This document shows, piece by piece, positions 39,330-48,363 of a stretch of 49,009 bases of DNA. The translations under genes and the position numbers were made by a program. Source of the stretch: Diphasiastrum complanatum (taxonomy: Eukaryota > Streptophyta > Lycopodiopsida > Lycopodiales > Lycopodiaceae); the NCBI GenBank assembly GCA_029204225.1, contig CM055101.1, positions 493,997 to 543,005 of the forward strand, written 5' to 3'. The notes beneath the pieces were generated by a model, which saw only the letters and a list, made by a program, of their open reading frames with translations, was not told where the DNA came from and searched no databases. Positions within the stretch are counted from its first letter, which is position 1, and each line of letters opens with the position of its first letter.

Positions 39330-39532
39330 CTCTTTTATAGGCAGAAGGGCTGCTCACCAACTGAACTACACACCCTACATTCTCCCGTCATTTCCATATC
39401 ATTTGGAGCTTGGATGAGTGGTTCAGGTTCTTCCAAAACCTCAAAATTGGGTGGCGGTTCGTCGTGTGTATCCAATGTTACAATATCTTTTCCTTCAAAC
39501 GCACATCGTTTTCTTTCATTAAGTTGAATCAC
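39330..39532 (-). other. tRNA-like box and short acidic open frame
   Basis: The minus strand reads TAGTTCAGTTGGTGAGC (complement of 39352-39368), a good tRNA D-arm/box A, preceded by GGGTGTG. The anticodon and T arms do not fold convincingly, so this is not called a tRNA gene. The overlapping 65-codon frame (39532-39335) begins MIQLNERKRCAFEGKD and is rich in P and E (DEPPPNFEVLEEPEPL); I do not recognise it. Confidence 0.3.
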
Positions 39533-40007
39533 ATACCACCATCTTGGGTCTATTTGATCTAGATGAAATATAATCTATTAATAAGATAAAACAATTACGT
39601 TAGTTTTATTAGATTGATACATAAATAAGACATTAGGAATATTAATACATTGGATTGTAGAGAGTATTAATCACCTATTCGCAATGTCATAGCAATACTA
39701 AAGTGTCATGAGAGTCCATCGATATACATTTTGTTGAGTCAATTTGAAAAAACTTTGAGTTATCATTTATAGTCGTGGCATTGCTTCCACGATAGATGAC
39801 CTTAAACCATTTTATGTCAAAAATACAGTATTTGTCGTTAGTCTCGTAATCGACTTCATTCAAAATATATATTATTGCAATTGATCATAGTATTGTGATT
39901 GGTTTTGTATGTTGGATGTCGAAATGAGCAATGTCCTATTCCAAAATGTGCAATGTCTTAACTAACTAGGAATTGCAAAACTTTGTGCAATGTCATATTT
40001 TCAAAAA
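39533..40007. other. Unassigned flank of element E
   Basis: AT-rich, no gene. A short tandem-like GCAATGTC.TA motif occurs near 39930-39995. The last five bases before the LTR are AAAAA, the probable left target-site duplication. Confidence 0.45.
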
Positions 40008-40676
40008 TGTTAGAATTTAGCAATTTTCACATGGTTTTTTTTATGTCTTTTGATATCTATGTGGGTCCACACGTGTGAGGACCTGTCCACACGTGTGAAA
40101 TGACACTTGTAATATTTAGATCCATTTTGATTAGCTTTCATTTGAGTCAAATATGACATCTCCTAAATTCTAGGAGTTAGGTCCTAGATTGTAGGAATCT
40201 AGAAGGTCAACACAAACCACCAATGGATGATGTAGCAAACTTGATAGATTTTATCCGAACTGGATATGGATAAGTACAATGAGCTGTCCCACACGTGCTG
40301 GATGCAGCTTAGAGAGAGATTTTGATGATTATGTACTTGATCCATGATGGATCCATTGTGAACCTAATGATGAGAAACATAAGTTTGTGAAGCAATCTTG
40401 GTGTTTTCATTCTCTTAAGCACTTTCTTTGTGGATGAATGCTAGTATATCATTAGTAAACTATTTCTCTATTATCAGGCCATATAGTAGCTGTACTTCAC
40501 ACGTGTGAAGCCATGGGTCATCCTTATTTGATTGTTCTTGCTTGGAATCACAAAGATTGTCAAGTAGAAGCTAGATTTGGAAGCTAATCTTGATATAGAT
40601 CAAGATCCCAAGCTACCAATCACTCTTTGTGATCATTTGTAGATCAAATTCAGTCCTTAAACTCTGAAATTTGACA
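40008..40676 (+). repeat. Element E 5' LTR
   Basis: 669 bp, TGTTAGAATTT to AATTTGACA. It includes a second CCACACGTGTG segment near 40085-40100 that is missing from both 3' LTRs, and the 16-bp palindrome CTTCACACGTGTGAAG at 40495-40510. The difference from its own 3' LTR is clearly greater than the A pair, so E is older than A. Confidence 0.93.
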
Positions 40677-40690
40677 TGGTATCAGAGCCA
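40677..40690 (+). other. Primer-binding site of element E
   Basis: TGGTATCAGAGCCA directly after the 5' LTR, complementary to initiator tRNA-Met. Confidence 0.95.
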
Positions 40691-41299
40691 AGTCAAAGAT
40701 CTTAGTTGATGATTCAAATGTGTTCATTTTGGTGAAAGCATTGGTGCTTGATTCATTTTTTAAGGAGGGCGACCTTTACTAATAGTTTACTTTTGATGTT
40801 GAGGTTCAGATTAGTGTGTAAAGTTCAGATGTACTTCTCACATGTGTGAGAGGCTGCTGGAGTTGTACTTTCACCAAAACTTTGTGTTTTTTCAATAGTT
40901 GAGTTTCAAAACAAGTTGTGAAGAGTAAAACTAGTGATGTGCTTATAAAAATCCATTGTTTCCATAATAGATTTGATGTTGAAAGGTGTTAGAAGTTTAT
41001 TAAACCTCCAAATCATTGAGAGTGAGTGTGAGGCTTATGTTTTTTGGTTCAAAATGAAGCTAAAACCATTCTAAACACCATAGGAATGCATTGGCAATTC
41101 CAAGAGTCAAATCCAAGCTTCTAAATTGAGTAGATTGTGTAGAATTCATTTTTCCAAGTCTTTTTGAGTTTAAGATCATTATAGATCTTACTTCTTGAGT
41201 CTTGTGAGATTCAAGAGAGTAGCATTGTAGCTAAATTCTAAGAAAGAGAGAAGGGAGAGCCTTTGAATAGTACATTTGTTGTATTTGTTACTAGTTAGA
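40691..41299 (+). other. Element E leader
   Basis: About 610 bp without a long frame, between PBS and gag ATG. CACATGTGTGAGAGG near 40839 carries another copy of the palindrome found in the LTRs. Confidence 0.7.
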
Positions 41300-42165
41300 A
41301 TGGGTTCAATTGGAGCCTATCTTCTTGAGGCTAGTGAAAGGCTAAATTCTAATAATTATTCAACATGGAAAGTAAGAATGGAGTCACTACTAGTGCTCCA
41401 AGATATGTATGATCTTGTCAGAGGAGAGAAAGAAGAACCTCGAGGAGGGCAAGATCTAGTGAGGTACAAAAGGAGAGCTAGACTAGCATTACATTGCCTA
41501 AAAATGAATGTTAGTAATGAACTTCTAAAAGAAGTGGCATCTTGTACCTCGGCCAAAGGGCATGGGACTATCTAAAAGGGATTTATGAATCCAAAAATAC
41601 CTCTAGAGTGCCTATGATAAGAAATAAAGTTCTTCAAAGCACTAGAGGGAGTGATGAGAGTGCTCAAGAGTATGTCTTGAGAATAAAGTCTCTCAATAAA
41701 GAACTTTCCATCATAAGTGAGGGTATTCATGATGATGAACTTGTTCAAATCATTTTGAATGGTCTTGGAGATGTGATCTTGTACAAAGCTTTGCTATTCA
41801 AGATGCACTACCTTCTATTGACAAGCTCCATGGTGTGCTTGTGGCCGAGGAGAGTAAAGGATTGGTTCCTTGAAGTTACATGATGCTGCTGATAAGGCCA
41901 ACTTCTCAAGCAAAGGAAAGACAAAGTCAAAGAAGAAGATCCAACAAAAGGAGACCAAGAGTGATGAACAACCATCAAGCTCTAAAGGTGGAAAGAAGAA
42001 CAAAGCCAAACTCAAGTGCTTCTTTTGTGAAAAAAAGGGGCACTTTGCAGCCGAGTGTTACAAGAAAAAGAATGCACCAGGAGAGAACAAACAAGGCAAC
42101 CTCACTCTTGAGGAAGATGAAGATGAAGTGGATTCATCCTTGATGGCATCTACATCAACATCCAA
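41300..42165 (+). pseudogene. Element E Gag
   Basis: ATG at 41300 gives MGSIGAYLLEASERLNSNNY and STWKVRMESLL. A frameshift near 41548 moves the frame to AWDYLKGIYESKNTSRV, which continues to EYVLRIKSLNKELS and DELVQIILNGLGD. A second frameshift near 41775 precedes the Lys-rich end. The frame from 41870 has KGKTKSKKK and the intact CCHC knuckle CFFCEKKGHFAAEC (42017-42058). Gag is thus complete in content but split into three frames. It is the closest relative in this window of the scrap at 1033-1260. Confidence 0.9.
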
Positions 42166-42633
42166 GAGCTACTCCAATGACACATGGTGGATTGATAGTG
42201 GGGCTAGTTCCCACATGACATTCCAAAAAGATTTTTTCTCAACTCTTGTACCTTTTGTAGGTTGTAAAAAGTCTATTCTAACAACAAGTGATCAAGAATG
42301 TAGAATAGATGGAGTGGGAACTATTTCCTTAAGTTTTGGATCCTCTAAAAGAGTAGATCTTGATAATGTACTCTATGTTCCTACACTCACTAAGAATTTG
42401 TTAAGTGTAGGACAATTGATGGATGATGGTTTAGATGTCTATTTTAAGCAAGGTGTTTTCTCCATAATGATGAATGATACTTGCATTGTAAAGGGATTCA
42501 AGCAAGGAAGGCTTTTCAAGCTAGATGCTAATATATTTCTTGGAAGTGTGAACATGGTGAAGGAGGAGCTCAATCTAGCGGAGCTTTGGCATAACAGGTT
42601 GGGCCATCCCAACTTCAAATCAATGGAGATGCT
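42166..42633 (+). pseudogene. Element E protease and integrase zinc-binding start
   Basis: Part of the open frame 41870-42766. Protease: TWWIDSGASSHMTFQKDFF with intact DSG, VDLDNVLYVPTLTKNLLSVG, GLDVYFKQGVF. Integrase: LAELWHNRLGHPNFKSMEML, the HH half of the zinc site. The frame shifts near 42640-42690 before the CxxC half (CGKRCEACSLSK), which is in the next frame. Confidence 0.9.
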
Positions 42634-43126
42634 ATGCACCAAGGATCTTGCTCTCAGCTTCCAAAGACCCTCTCAAAGTGTGGAAAAAGATGTGAAGCTT
42701 GTAGCCTCTCAAAGGCACACAAGCTACATTTTGTTAACTGTTCCACTAGATCTACAAAAGCATTAGATCTCATTCATAGTGATATGCACTCTTTTTCTCA
42801 AAAATCTAATGGAGGTGCATCTATGTATGTATATTTATTTGATGATTACTCTAGATACACTTGGACTGAACTTTTGGATGCCAAAAGTAAAGTGTTTGGA
42901 GCTTTTGTTAAGTTCAAAACACTAGTTGAAAATCAACTTGATTCTAGAATTAAAGTATTGAGGAGTGATAATGGTGGAGAGTATATCTCCACCAAGATGA
43001 TAGAGTTTTGTAAATCCAATGGCATTAAAAAAGAGCTTACATGTACTTATAATCCTCCACAAAATGGTATAGCCAAGAGAATGAATAGAACACTTTGTGA
43101 GTGTGAAAAGGCTTTAAGGCTAGATG
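42634..43126 (+). pseudogene. Element E integrase core
   Basis: Reads CEACSLSKAHKLHFVN, DLIHSDMHSFS, then the core YVYLFDDYSRYTWTELL, VLRSDNGGEYIST, and the glutamate in NRTLCECEKALRL. All three catalytic residues are present. At 43127 the frame passes from LRLDA to HHDETFAPV, jumping over the integrase C-terminal region and the RT N-terminus. The deleted part is the portion retained in E' at 27401-28090. Confidence 0.92.
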
Positions 43127-44456
43127 CATCATGATGAAACTTTTGCTCCTGTTGCTAAACTAGTTTCCATAAGGTTAATCATTTCTCTTGCAACTACTTT
43201 CAATTGGCCTCTATTTCAACTTTATGTAACTAATGCATTTTCCAATGGTTATTTGGAAGAGGAGATCTTCATGAGGCAACCCGAAGGCTTCATCAAAGAA
43301 GATCAAAAGGAAAAAGTGTGTTTATTGCTAAGAAGCCTTTATGGGCTTAAGCAAGCACCTAGAGCTTGATACTCTAGGTTGAATACTTTCTTGAACTCTA
43401 TAAAATTTGTTGTAAGTGCTTATGATACTTCTTTGTACTTAAGATTCAATGATGGTAAAATCACCATTCTCATTTTGTATGTAGATGACATTATCCTTAG
43501 TGGAAATGATCATGATGGTATACAAGAAGTGAAAGTAGCATTGTCTAAAGAGTTTAAGATGGTGGATCTTGGTAATCTTCATTTCATATTAGGAATAGAA
43601 GTTTCAAGAGACAAAGATTTGAGTTTTATTTGTCAATCCAAATATGCTTTTTCTATTTTAGAAAAGTTTGAAATGAAAGATTGTAAAAGAGTAGAAACTC
43701 CTATGGAGCCAAATGTAAAAGTTTCTAATAGCGATGGTGAAGCATCTTTTGAGGACATCACACTATATAGAAGACTTGTAGGCTCCTTGATCTATCTTAC
43801 TATAAATAGGCCTGATCTAAGCTATAGTGTGGGTAAACTAAGCCAACCTATGCAAAATCCGTTGGTTTGTCATTGGAAAAATGCAAAAAGGGTGTTGAGG
43901 TACATCTCGGCCATCAAGAACTTTGTCATTTTATATGATGGATCTAATCTTGCCTTAAGGGCATATTCGGATGCTGATTTTGCAGGTGATAAGGTGGATA
44001 GGAGGTCCACAAGTGCTTTTGTTACCTTTCTTTGTAATGGCATAGTGTCTTGGCTTTCCAAAACCCAAGATACTATTTCTCTATCTTCAACCGAGTCAGA
44101 ATACAAGGCACTAGCATCCACAACAAAGGAGATCTTATGGTTGAAGAGGCTTTTGGTGGAGTTGCAAGTCATGGAGGCCAAGGAGCAGCCAATAGTATAT
44201 TGTGACAACCAATCAAGCTAAGCATTAGCAACCAATATCACATTCCATGCAAGGAGCAAGCACATAGAGATTGCTCAACATTTTGTGAGGGAAAAGGTTC
44301 AAGCAAAGGAGATCAAGCTACATCATGTGTCTTCTTCAGATTGCCTTGCTGATCTACTCACCAAAGCCTTGCCAAAGTCTTCATTCATCAAGTTAAGATC
44401 AGCTTTAGGAGTTGTAGATAGATGCATTATAGTTGTATCATGTAAAAATTGAGGAG
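43127..44456 (+). pseudogene. Element E reverse transcriptase and RNase H
   Basis: RT: DETFAPVAKLVSIRLIISLA, QLYVTNAFSNGYLEEE (catalytic aspartate changed to tyrosine), RSLYGLKQAPRA then TGA at 43367-43369 where tryptophan is usual, ILYVDDIILSG with both aspartates, and LGNLHFILGIEVS. RNase H: AYSDADFAGDK, ISLSSTESEYKALAS, IVYCDNQSS, then TAA at 44219-44221, and the tail ITFHARSKHIEIAQHF ... ADLLTKALPKSSF. The TAA and the tyrosine change are shared with E'. The PPT AATTGAGGAG ends at 44456. Confidence 0.92.
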
Positions 44457-45094
44457 TGTTAGAATTTAGCAATTTTCACATGGTTTTTTTTATGTATTTT
44501 GACATCTATGTGGGTCCACACGTGTGAGGACTGTCTTCAGATCCATTTTGATTAGCTTTCATTTGAGTCAAATATGACATTAAAGTTATAGGAGTTAGGT
44601 CCTAGATTGTAGGAATCTAGAAGGTCAACACAAACCACCAATGGATGATGTGGCAAACTTGAGAGATCTTATCCAAAGTGGATATGGATAAGTACAATGA
44701 GCTACCCCACATGTGCTAGATGCAGCTTAGAGAGAGATTATGATGATTATGTACTTGATCCATGATGAATCCATTGTGAACCTAATGATGAGAAACATTG
44801 GTTTGTGAAGCAATCTTGGTGTTTTCACTCTCTTAAGCACTTTCTTTGTGGATGAATGCTTAGTAAATCATTAGTAAACTATTTCTCTATTATCAGGTCG
44901 TACAGTAGCTATACTTCACATGTGTGAAGCTGTGGGTCATCATTATTTGATTGTTCTTGCTTGAATCACAAAGATTGTCAAGTAGAAGCTAGATTTGGAA
45001 GCTAGTCTTGATATAGATCAAGATCCCAAGCTACCTATCACTCTTTGTGATCATTTGGAGATCAAATTCAGTCCTTAAACTCTGAAATTTGACA
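44457..45094 (+). repeat. Element E 3' LTR
   Basis: 638 bp, TGTTAGAATTT to AATTTGACA. Shares the short GTCTTCAGATCC form with the E' LTR. The palindrome CTTCACATGTGTGAAG lies at 44914-44929, with TG where the 5' LTR has CG. Confidence 0.93.
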
Positions 45095-45286
45095 TGATTT
45101 TCCATGCTTCGAGAAAAATACTTTTCTTAATGCATGTTAGCCCCTTCCAAATAAGCTTGTAGGAACATCCCTTCAAGTTGTATTTTCAAAAAGTAATACA
45201 GTAGGATATTGCAATTCATAATGTGAATTATATAAGTATAGAAAGTACCTCATGCTTGTTACTTGATCCAAATGTCGAATGACTAG

Positions 45287-46109
45287 TTGGAAGTGAGTCA
45301 CCATAAAAATCAACCACCTAGACTCGGAAAGATAATACGCTCGTGGAATTTCTCAGTACTACACAAAGTAGAAAACGACAACTATCACAAGAATATCTTT
45401 AAGAGTGATAAATCACTTCATATACTGAACGATCAACAGAGAAATGATAGTGTATTGAATATTTATTGAATATCAGAAATCAGAGCAAAAACTCAAAGTA
45501 CCTTGCCAGACCGTTATGGAAACTCACCTGATACCCTAGAAACACCTCCAAAACCGATTTCACTTATTCAAAATGATCTTTGTGTCTGAAGTGTTATGGC
45601 ACAGTTTGGTAACCCAAGAAGGTTTTGTCCAGTACTACGAATCCTAAGTTGGGGATCTGCAATCATTATAGTGTTAGATACTACTTTGGGCCATGTGACC
45701 ACATGCGACCTTGCCTTAGAACTAAATACTAATGAAACCCAAATACAGGCTACTTTGTATCTACATATAGGTCAACATTGGTTTTCCCTCTCAATTCAAG
45801 TTGCCCTACTAGACAGGATCCCCCGAGTAGCTTTAGGGTTCATATGACTGACCTGGGATATCAGTTCCTACCCCTACCGGGTGACGTATGCCAACTGTTC
45901 AAAAGAGAAATTGCAAGATATCATTTTTATACACCCGAATTTCATTACAATCTACAACCCTGGGACATCTTATTTAGAGTACGACACCACGAGGATTATA
46001 GTTACCTAGCCGTATATGTGTTCAGGCCAGATAGGTCGCAAAAACTAATCGATGCTACATCTATGTATTTTGTAGGAGTATTGCAAGAAGTATCACCAAC
46101 ATAAATTTC
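45287..46109 (+). pseudogene. Unidentified coding-like relic, copy 2
   Basis: One phase runs from 45287 (MEVSHHKNQPPRLGKIIR) through a stop at about 45469 and another just before 45596, into MAQFGNPRRFCPVLRILSWG ... HIGQHWFSLSIQVALL and a stop at 45847. In total it is about 187 codons with two stops. A second phase (45778-46104) continues with TDLGYQFLPLPGDVCQLF, EFHYNLQPWDILFRVRHHED and FRPDRSQKLIDATSMYF; here the tryptophan codon is intact that is TAG in copy 1. I do not recognise the protein. Confidence 0.4.
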
Positions 46110-46392
46110 AAAGATAGACCCAGAAATAGAAATCAACGAGCACTATACCAACACCCTGACCTCGTGAATATCTCCAATGACATAGTATCCGAGGACTCCA
46201 CTGATGATCTCGTTTATGAATTAAGAACCATCTGAGTCGTTCAGGTTGGATCAAAACTGAATTTCACAAGATTCTTGGCTAGAAATCCCTTTGAAAGCCC
46301 TCAAACGATTTCTATCCCAGAATCTCTGAGATTCCATTATATCCTACCTAGGTTTCAGAGTCAAACTTAGCAAAATTCTAGTTCAATAGTAT

Positions 46393-46612
46393 GAATGGCG
46401 ACACCACTCAGATATTGCCCAGAACTACGCATAGAAGAATGGATGGCCATAAGGTTTGTTACCCTCAATACACAACATGAGAGTGTGAGCACCAGAGACT
46501 TAGCCATTGAAATAGTTAGAGAAGTATGACACTTTTGAATCCGCATTTACTATCGCATAGATAATGTATGGGTACTATTGTCCATTACTTTGACTCGACT
46601 ACGCCAAGGATA
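46393..46612 (+). pseudogene. Second unidentified domain, copy 2
   Basis: Frame MATPLRYCPELRIEEWMAIR ... STRDLAIEIVREV, with two TGA codons (one shared with 30541-30789), then YYRIDNVWVLLSITLTRL. It is truncated at 46612 by the join to the Ty3 sequence, while copy 1 continues for another 12 codons. Confidence 0.38.
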
Positions 46613-47269
46613 GAAGCGAGGAATAGAGGTCGACAAAGACAAGGTCGAGGTTATAAGGGATCTACTAATACCAATGAATCTACTAGAACTTAGAGCCTTC
46701 TTAGGACATGTTGGCTATTACCGAAGATTCATACAGAATCATGTCTCGATAGCTACAGCCCTTACACAATTACTTAAGAAACAAGTCATGTACTTGTGGA
46801 CGCCAGAACAATAGAAAGCATTCGAAGAACTCAAGTAGAAGCTGATTGATGTTCCAATTCTAAGACCACTTAATTGGACTATCCTATTTCATAGTTATGT
46901 TGATGTGTCAACATTCACTATTGGTGTCTATCTTTGCTAGAAGGACGAACAACCATCCAATATACTATATTAGTTGTCAGCTTAGTTCCTCAGAGAAAAT
47001 TTATTCGGCAACATAAAGGAAAGCACTTGGCATGATGTTCACTATAAAGAAATTGCGGCATTATTTGCTGCGTTATGTTTTTAATCTTCCATGTTGATCA
47101 TTATGCTTTGAAGTATCTTGTGAATAAACCCGATTTATCTGGAAGAATTGCTCGTTGGGTTCTATTGCTACAAGAGTTCACATTTCAAGTTGAACTTCTT
47201 CGAGGAAAATATCATATGAATGCTGATTACCTTTCTCGACTCAACATAGGAAAAATTGAAGACCAATGA
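46613..47269 (+). pseudogene. Ty3-type RT thumb and RNase H
   Basis: Reads VDKDKVEVIRDLLIP and LRAFLGHVGYYRRFIQN, the conserved segment after the Ty3 RT catalytic core, then LTQLLKK, YLWTPEQ and KAFEELK. RNase H follows with VDVSTFTIGVYLC (first aspartate), KDEQPSNILY, and the frame at 47075-47269: FHVDHYALKYLVNKPDLSGR, WVLLLQEFTFQVE, HMNADYLSRL. At least five stops and several shifts occur. The RT catalytic YVDD box lies upstream of the junction at 46612 and is absent. Order RT-RNase H-integrase and these motifs separate it from the copia families. Confidence 0.9.
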
Positions 47270-47767
47270 ATGATGATTTTCCCAATGAAAATTTATTTGA
47301 AATATCATCCATGAATTCCCTGTATTATGATATTATTATTTATCTTAAGGATCAAATATATCTTGAAGCACATGATTTGGAGAAGAAGAAGAAGTTGCAC
47401 ATTATACGATTATTAACAATCTCTGTACAAGCTTGGTGTAGATAATCAGTTAAGAAGGTGTCTTGAAGCCGAAGACATTATAAAAGGTATCTGTGCCTTA
47501 CATTCGAAAGATGTCGGAGGTCACTTTGCCATGGAGGATACTGTTATTAATGTTGCACATGCTACATATTGGAATCAAAAGTTACCTTCAGTCGTCTAGG
47601 CTTATCCAAACATGGAGAAGATAACGACGAAGCAGATGCCTTACTTTCTTACATATGGTATGCATCCTATTCTGCTGATTGAATATATCAAGATATTCAT
47701 TGAGAAGATTGCATCTCTAGGAGGAGGAAACAAGTTGCTACTTAAAAGGAACAAATCACTTGGGTGA
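47270..47767 (+). pseudogene. Ty3-type integrase remnants, core deleted
   Basis: The H2C2 zinc region is suggested by LHSKDVGGHFAMEDTVINVA and ATYWNQKLP near 47500-47590. It jumps at about 47590-47620 to MPYFLTYGMHPILLIEYIKI, the region after the integrase core, followed by EKIASLGGGNKLLLKR. The catalytic core between is absent. Another copy of the same post-core motif lies at 14508. Confidence 0.65.
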
Positions 47768-48363
47768 ATGCTTCAGCAATCAACACAAGAAGCTAATGTG
47801 TACAAAGCCACCGATAAGGCAATTCAGGCCAAACATGCAGATTTGCAGAAGAATTTTGATTCTTTACAAGCTGAATACAATAAGGTCAATGCAAAAACGA
47901 CAACTCTGCAGACCACACTTCAAGAAGAGATAACAAAGCGAATAAAAACGGAAACTATCTTACAATTATGTAGCACTGATAGATCGATTCAAATTGATCC
48001 CTTGAAGTCACATTATCTCCAAAACTAGATGCTCAAAAAATTTTGAGTCGAGTTTCTTCTACAACTCCAAAACAATAAGGCTCTCATCGAAGAAAAACTT
48101 GTTGAGTTGAAAGATTTTTTTGCCGACACTATTCAAATCTGTACAAGGCCAGATGCTCATGATGAATATCTACAGGCTCTGGAAAAGATTGAAAGTCTTT
48201 CAACTCAAATTTGTTTGGGAGTTGCTGATCATCTAGAATATGTCGAAGCATGTATAAAGATCTTTGATCTTCAAAAGGAGGTTGTTGACCTGAAGCAACA
48301 GATAGAAGACCAAAAGCTTGCTGCAGAACTTCACAAACAGGACGTTGTTGAGTGCCTAAGATA
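47768..48363 (+). pseudogene. Coiled-coil ORF downstream of Ty3 integrase
   Basis: One reading phase runs from ATG 47768 to TAA about 48363, about 198 codons, interrupted by TAG at 48026-48028 and TGA a few codons later. It has heptad-like Leu/Ile spacing: LQKNFDSLQAEYNKVNA, TTTLQTTLQEEITKR, then EEKLVELKDFFADTIQ, LQALEKIESLSTQI and IFDLQKEVVDLKQQIEDQ. No signal peptide or membrane segment is seen. The Ty3 integrase tail lies just upstream in the same phase, so this may be an integrase C-terminal extension or an extra ORF. I know no exact family for it; the call of coiled coil is by composition. Confidence 0.5.

Larger units (their letters stand above)
40008..45094 (+). mobile_element. Family-E Ty1/copia element, internally deleted
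   Basis: 5,087 bp with two LTRs, PBS and PPT. The domain order is Gag, protease, integrase, RT, RNase H. The integrase C-terminal half, linker and RT N-terminus (about 250-300 codons) are deleted at 43127. Several frameshifts and stops are present. The left flank is AAAAA; the right flank reads TGATT. The duplicated copy at 29146 starts AAAAA followed by TGATT 14 bp later, so the right duplication was probably lost here by a small deletion. Confidence 0.93.
45095..46612 (+). repeat. Segmental duplication, copy 2 flank
   Basis: Matches 29160-30756 apart from small indels. The match ends at 46612 after CGCCAAGGATA, where a Ty3 RT sequence is joined. This copy has the better upstream frame of the unidentified coding-like relic. 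Confidence 0.9.

Noticed and set aside
39330-39380. True tRNA gene on the minus strand
   Set aside because: Box A and D arm are good, but anticodon and T arms cannot be formed with standard lengths.
43870-44208. 112-codon minus-strand frame
   Set aside because: Antisense to the family-E RNase H, whose sense-strand motifs are explicit.
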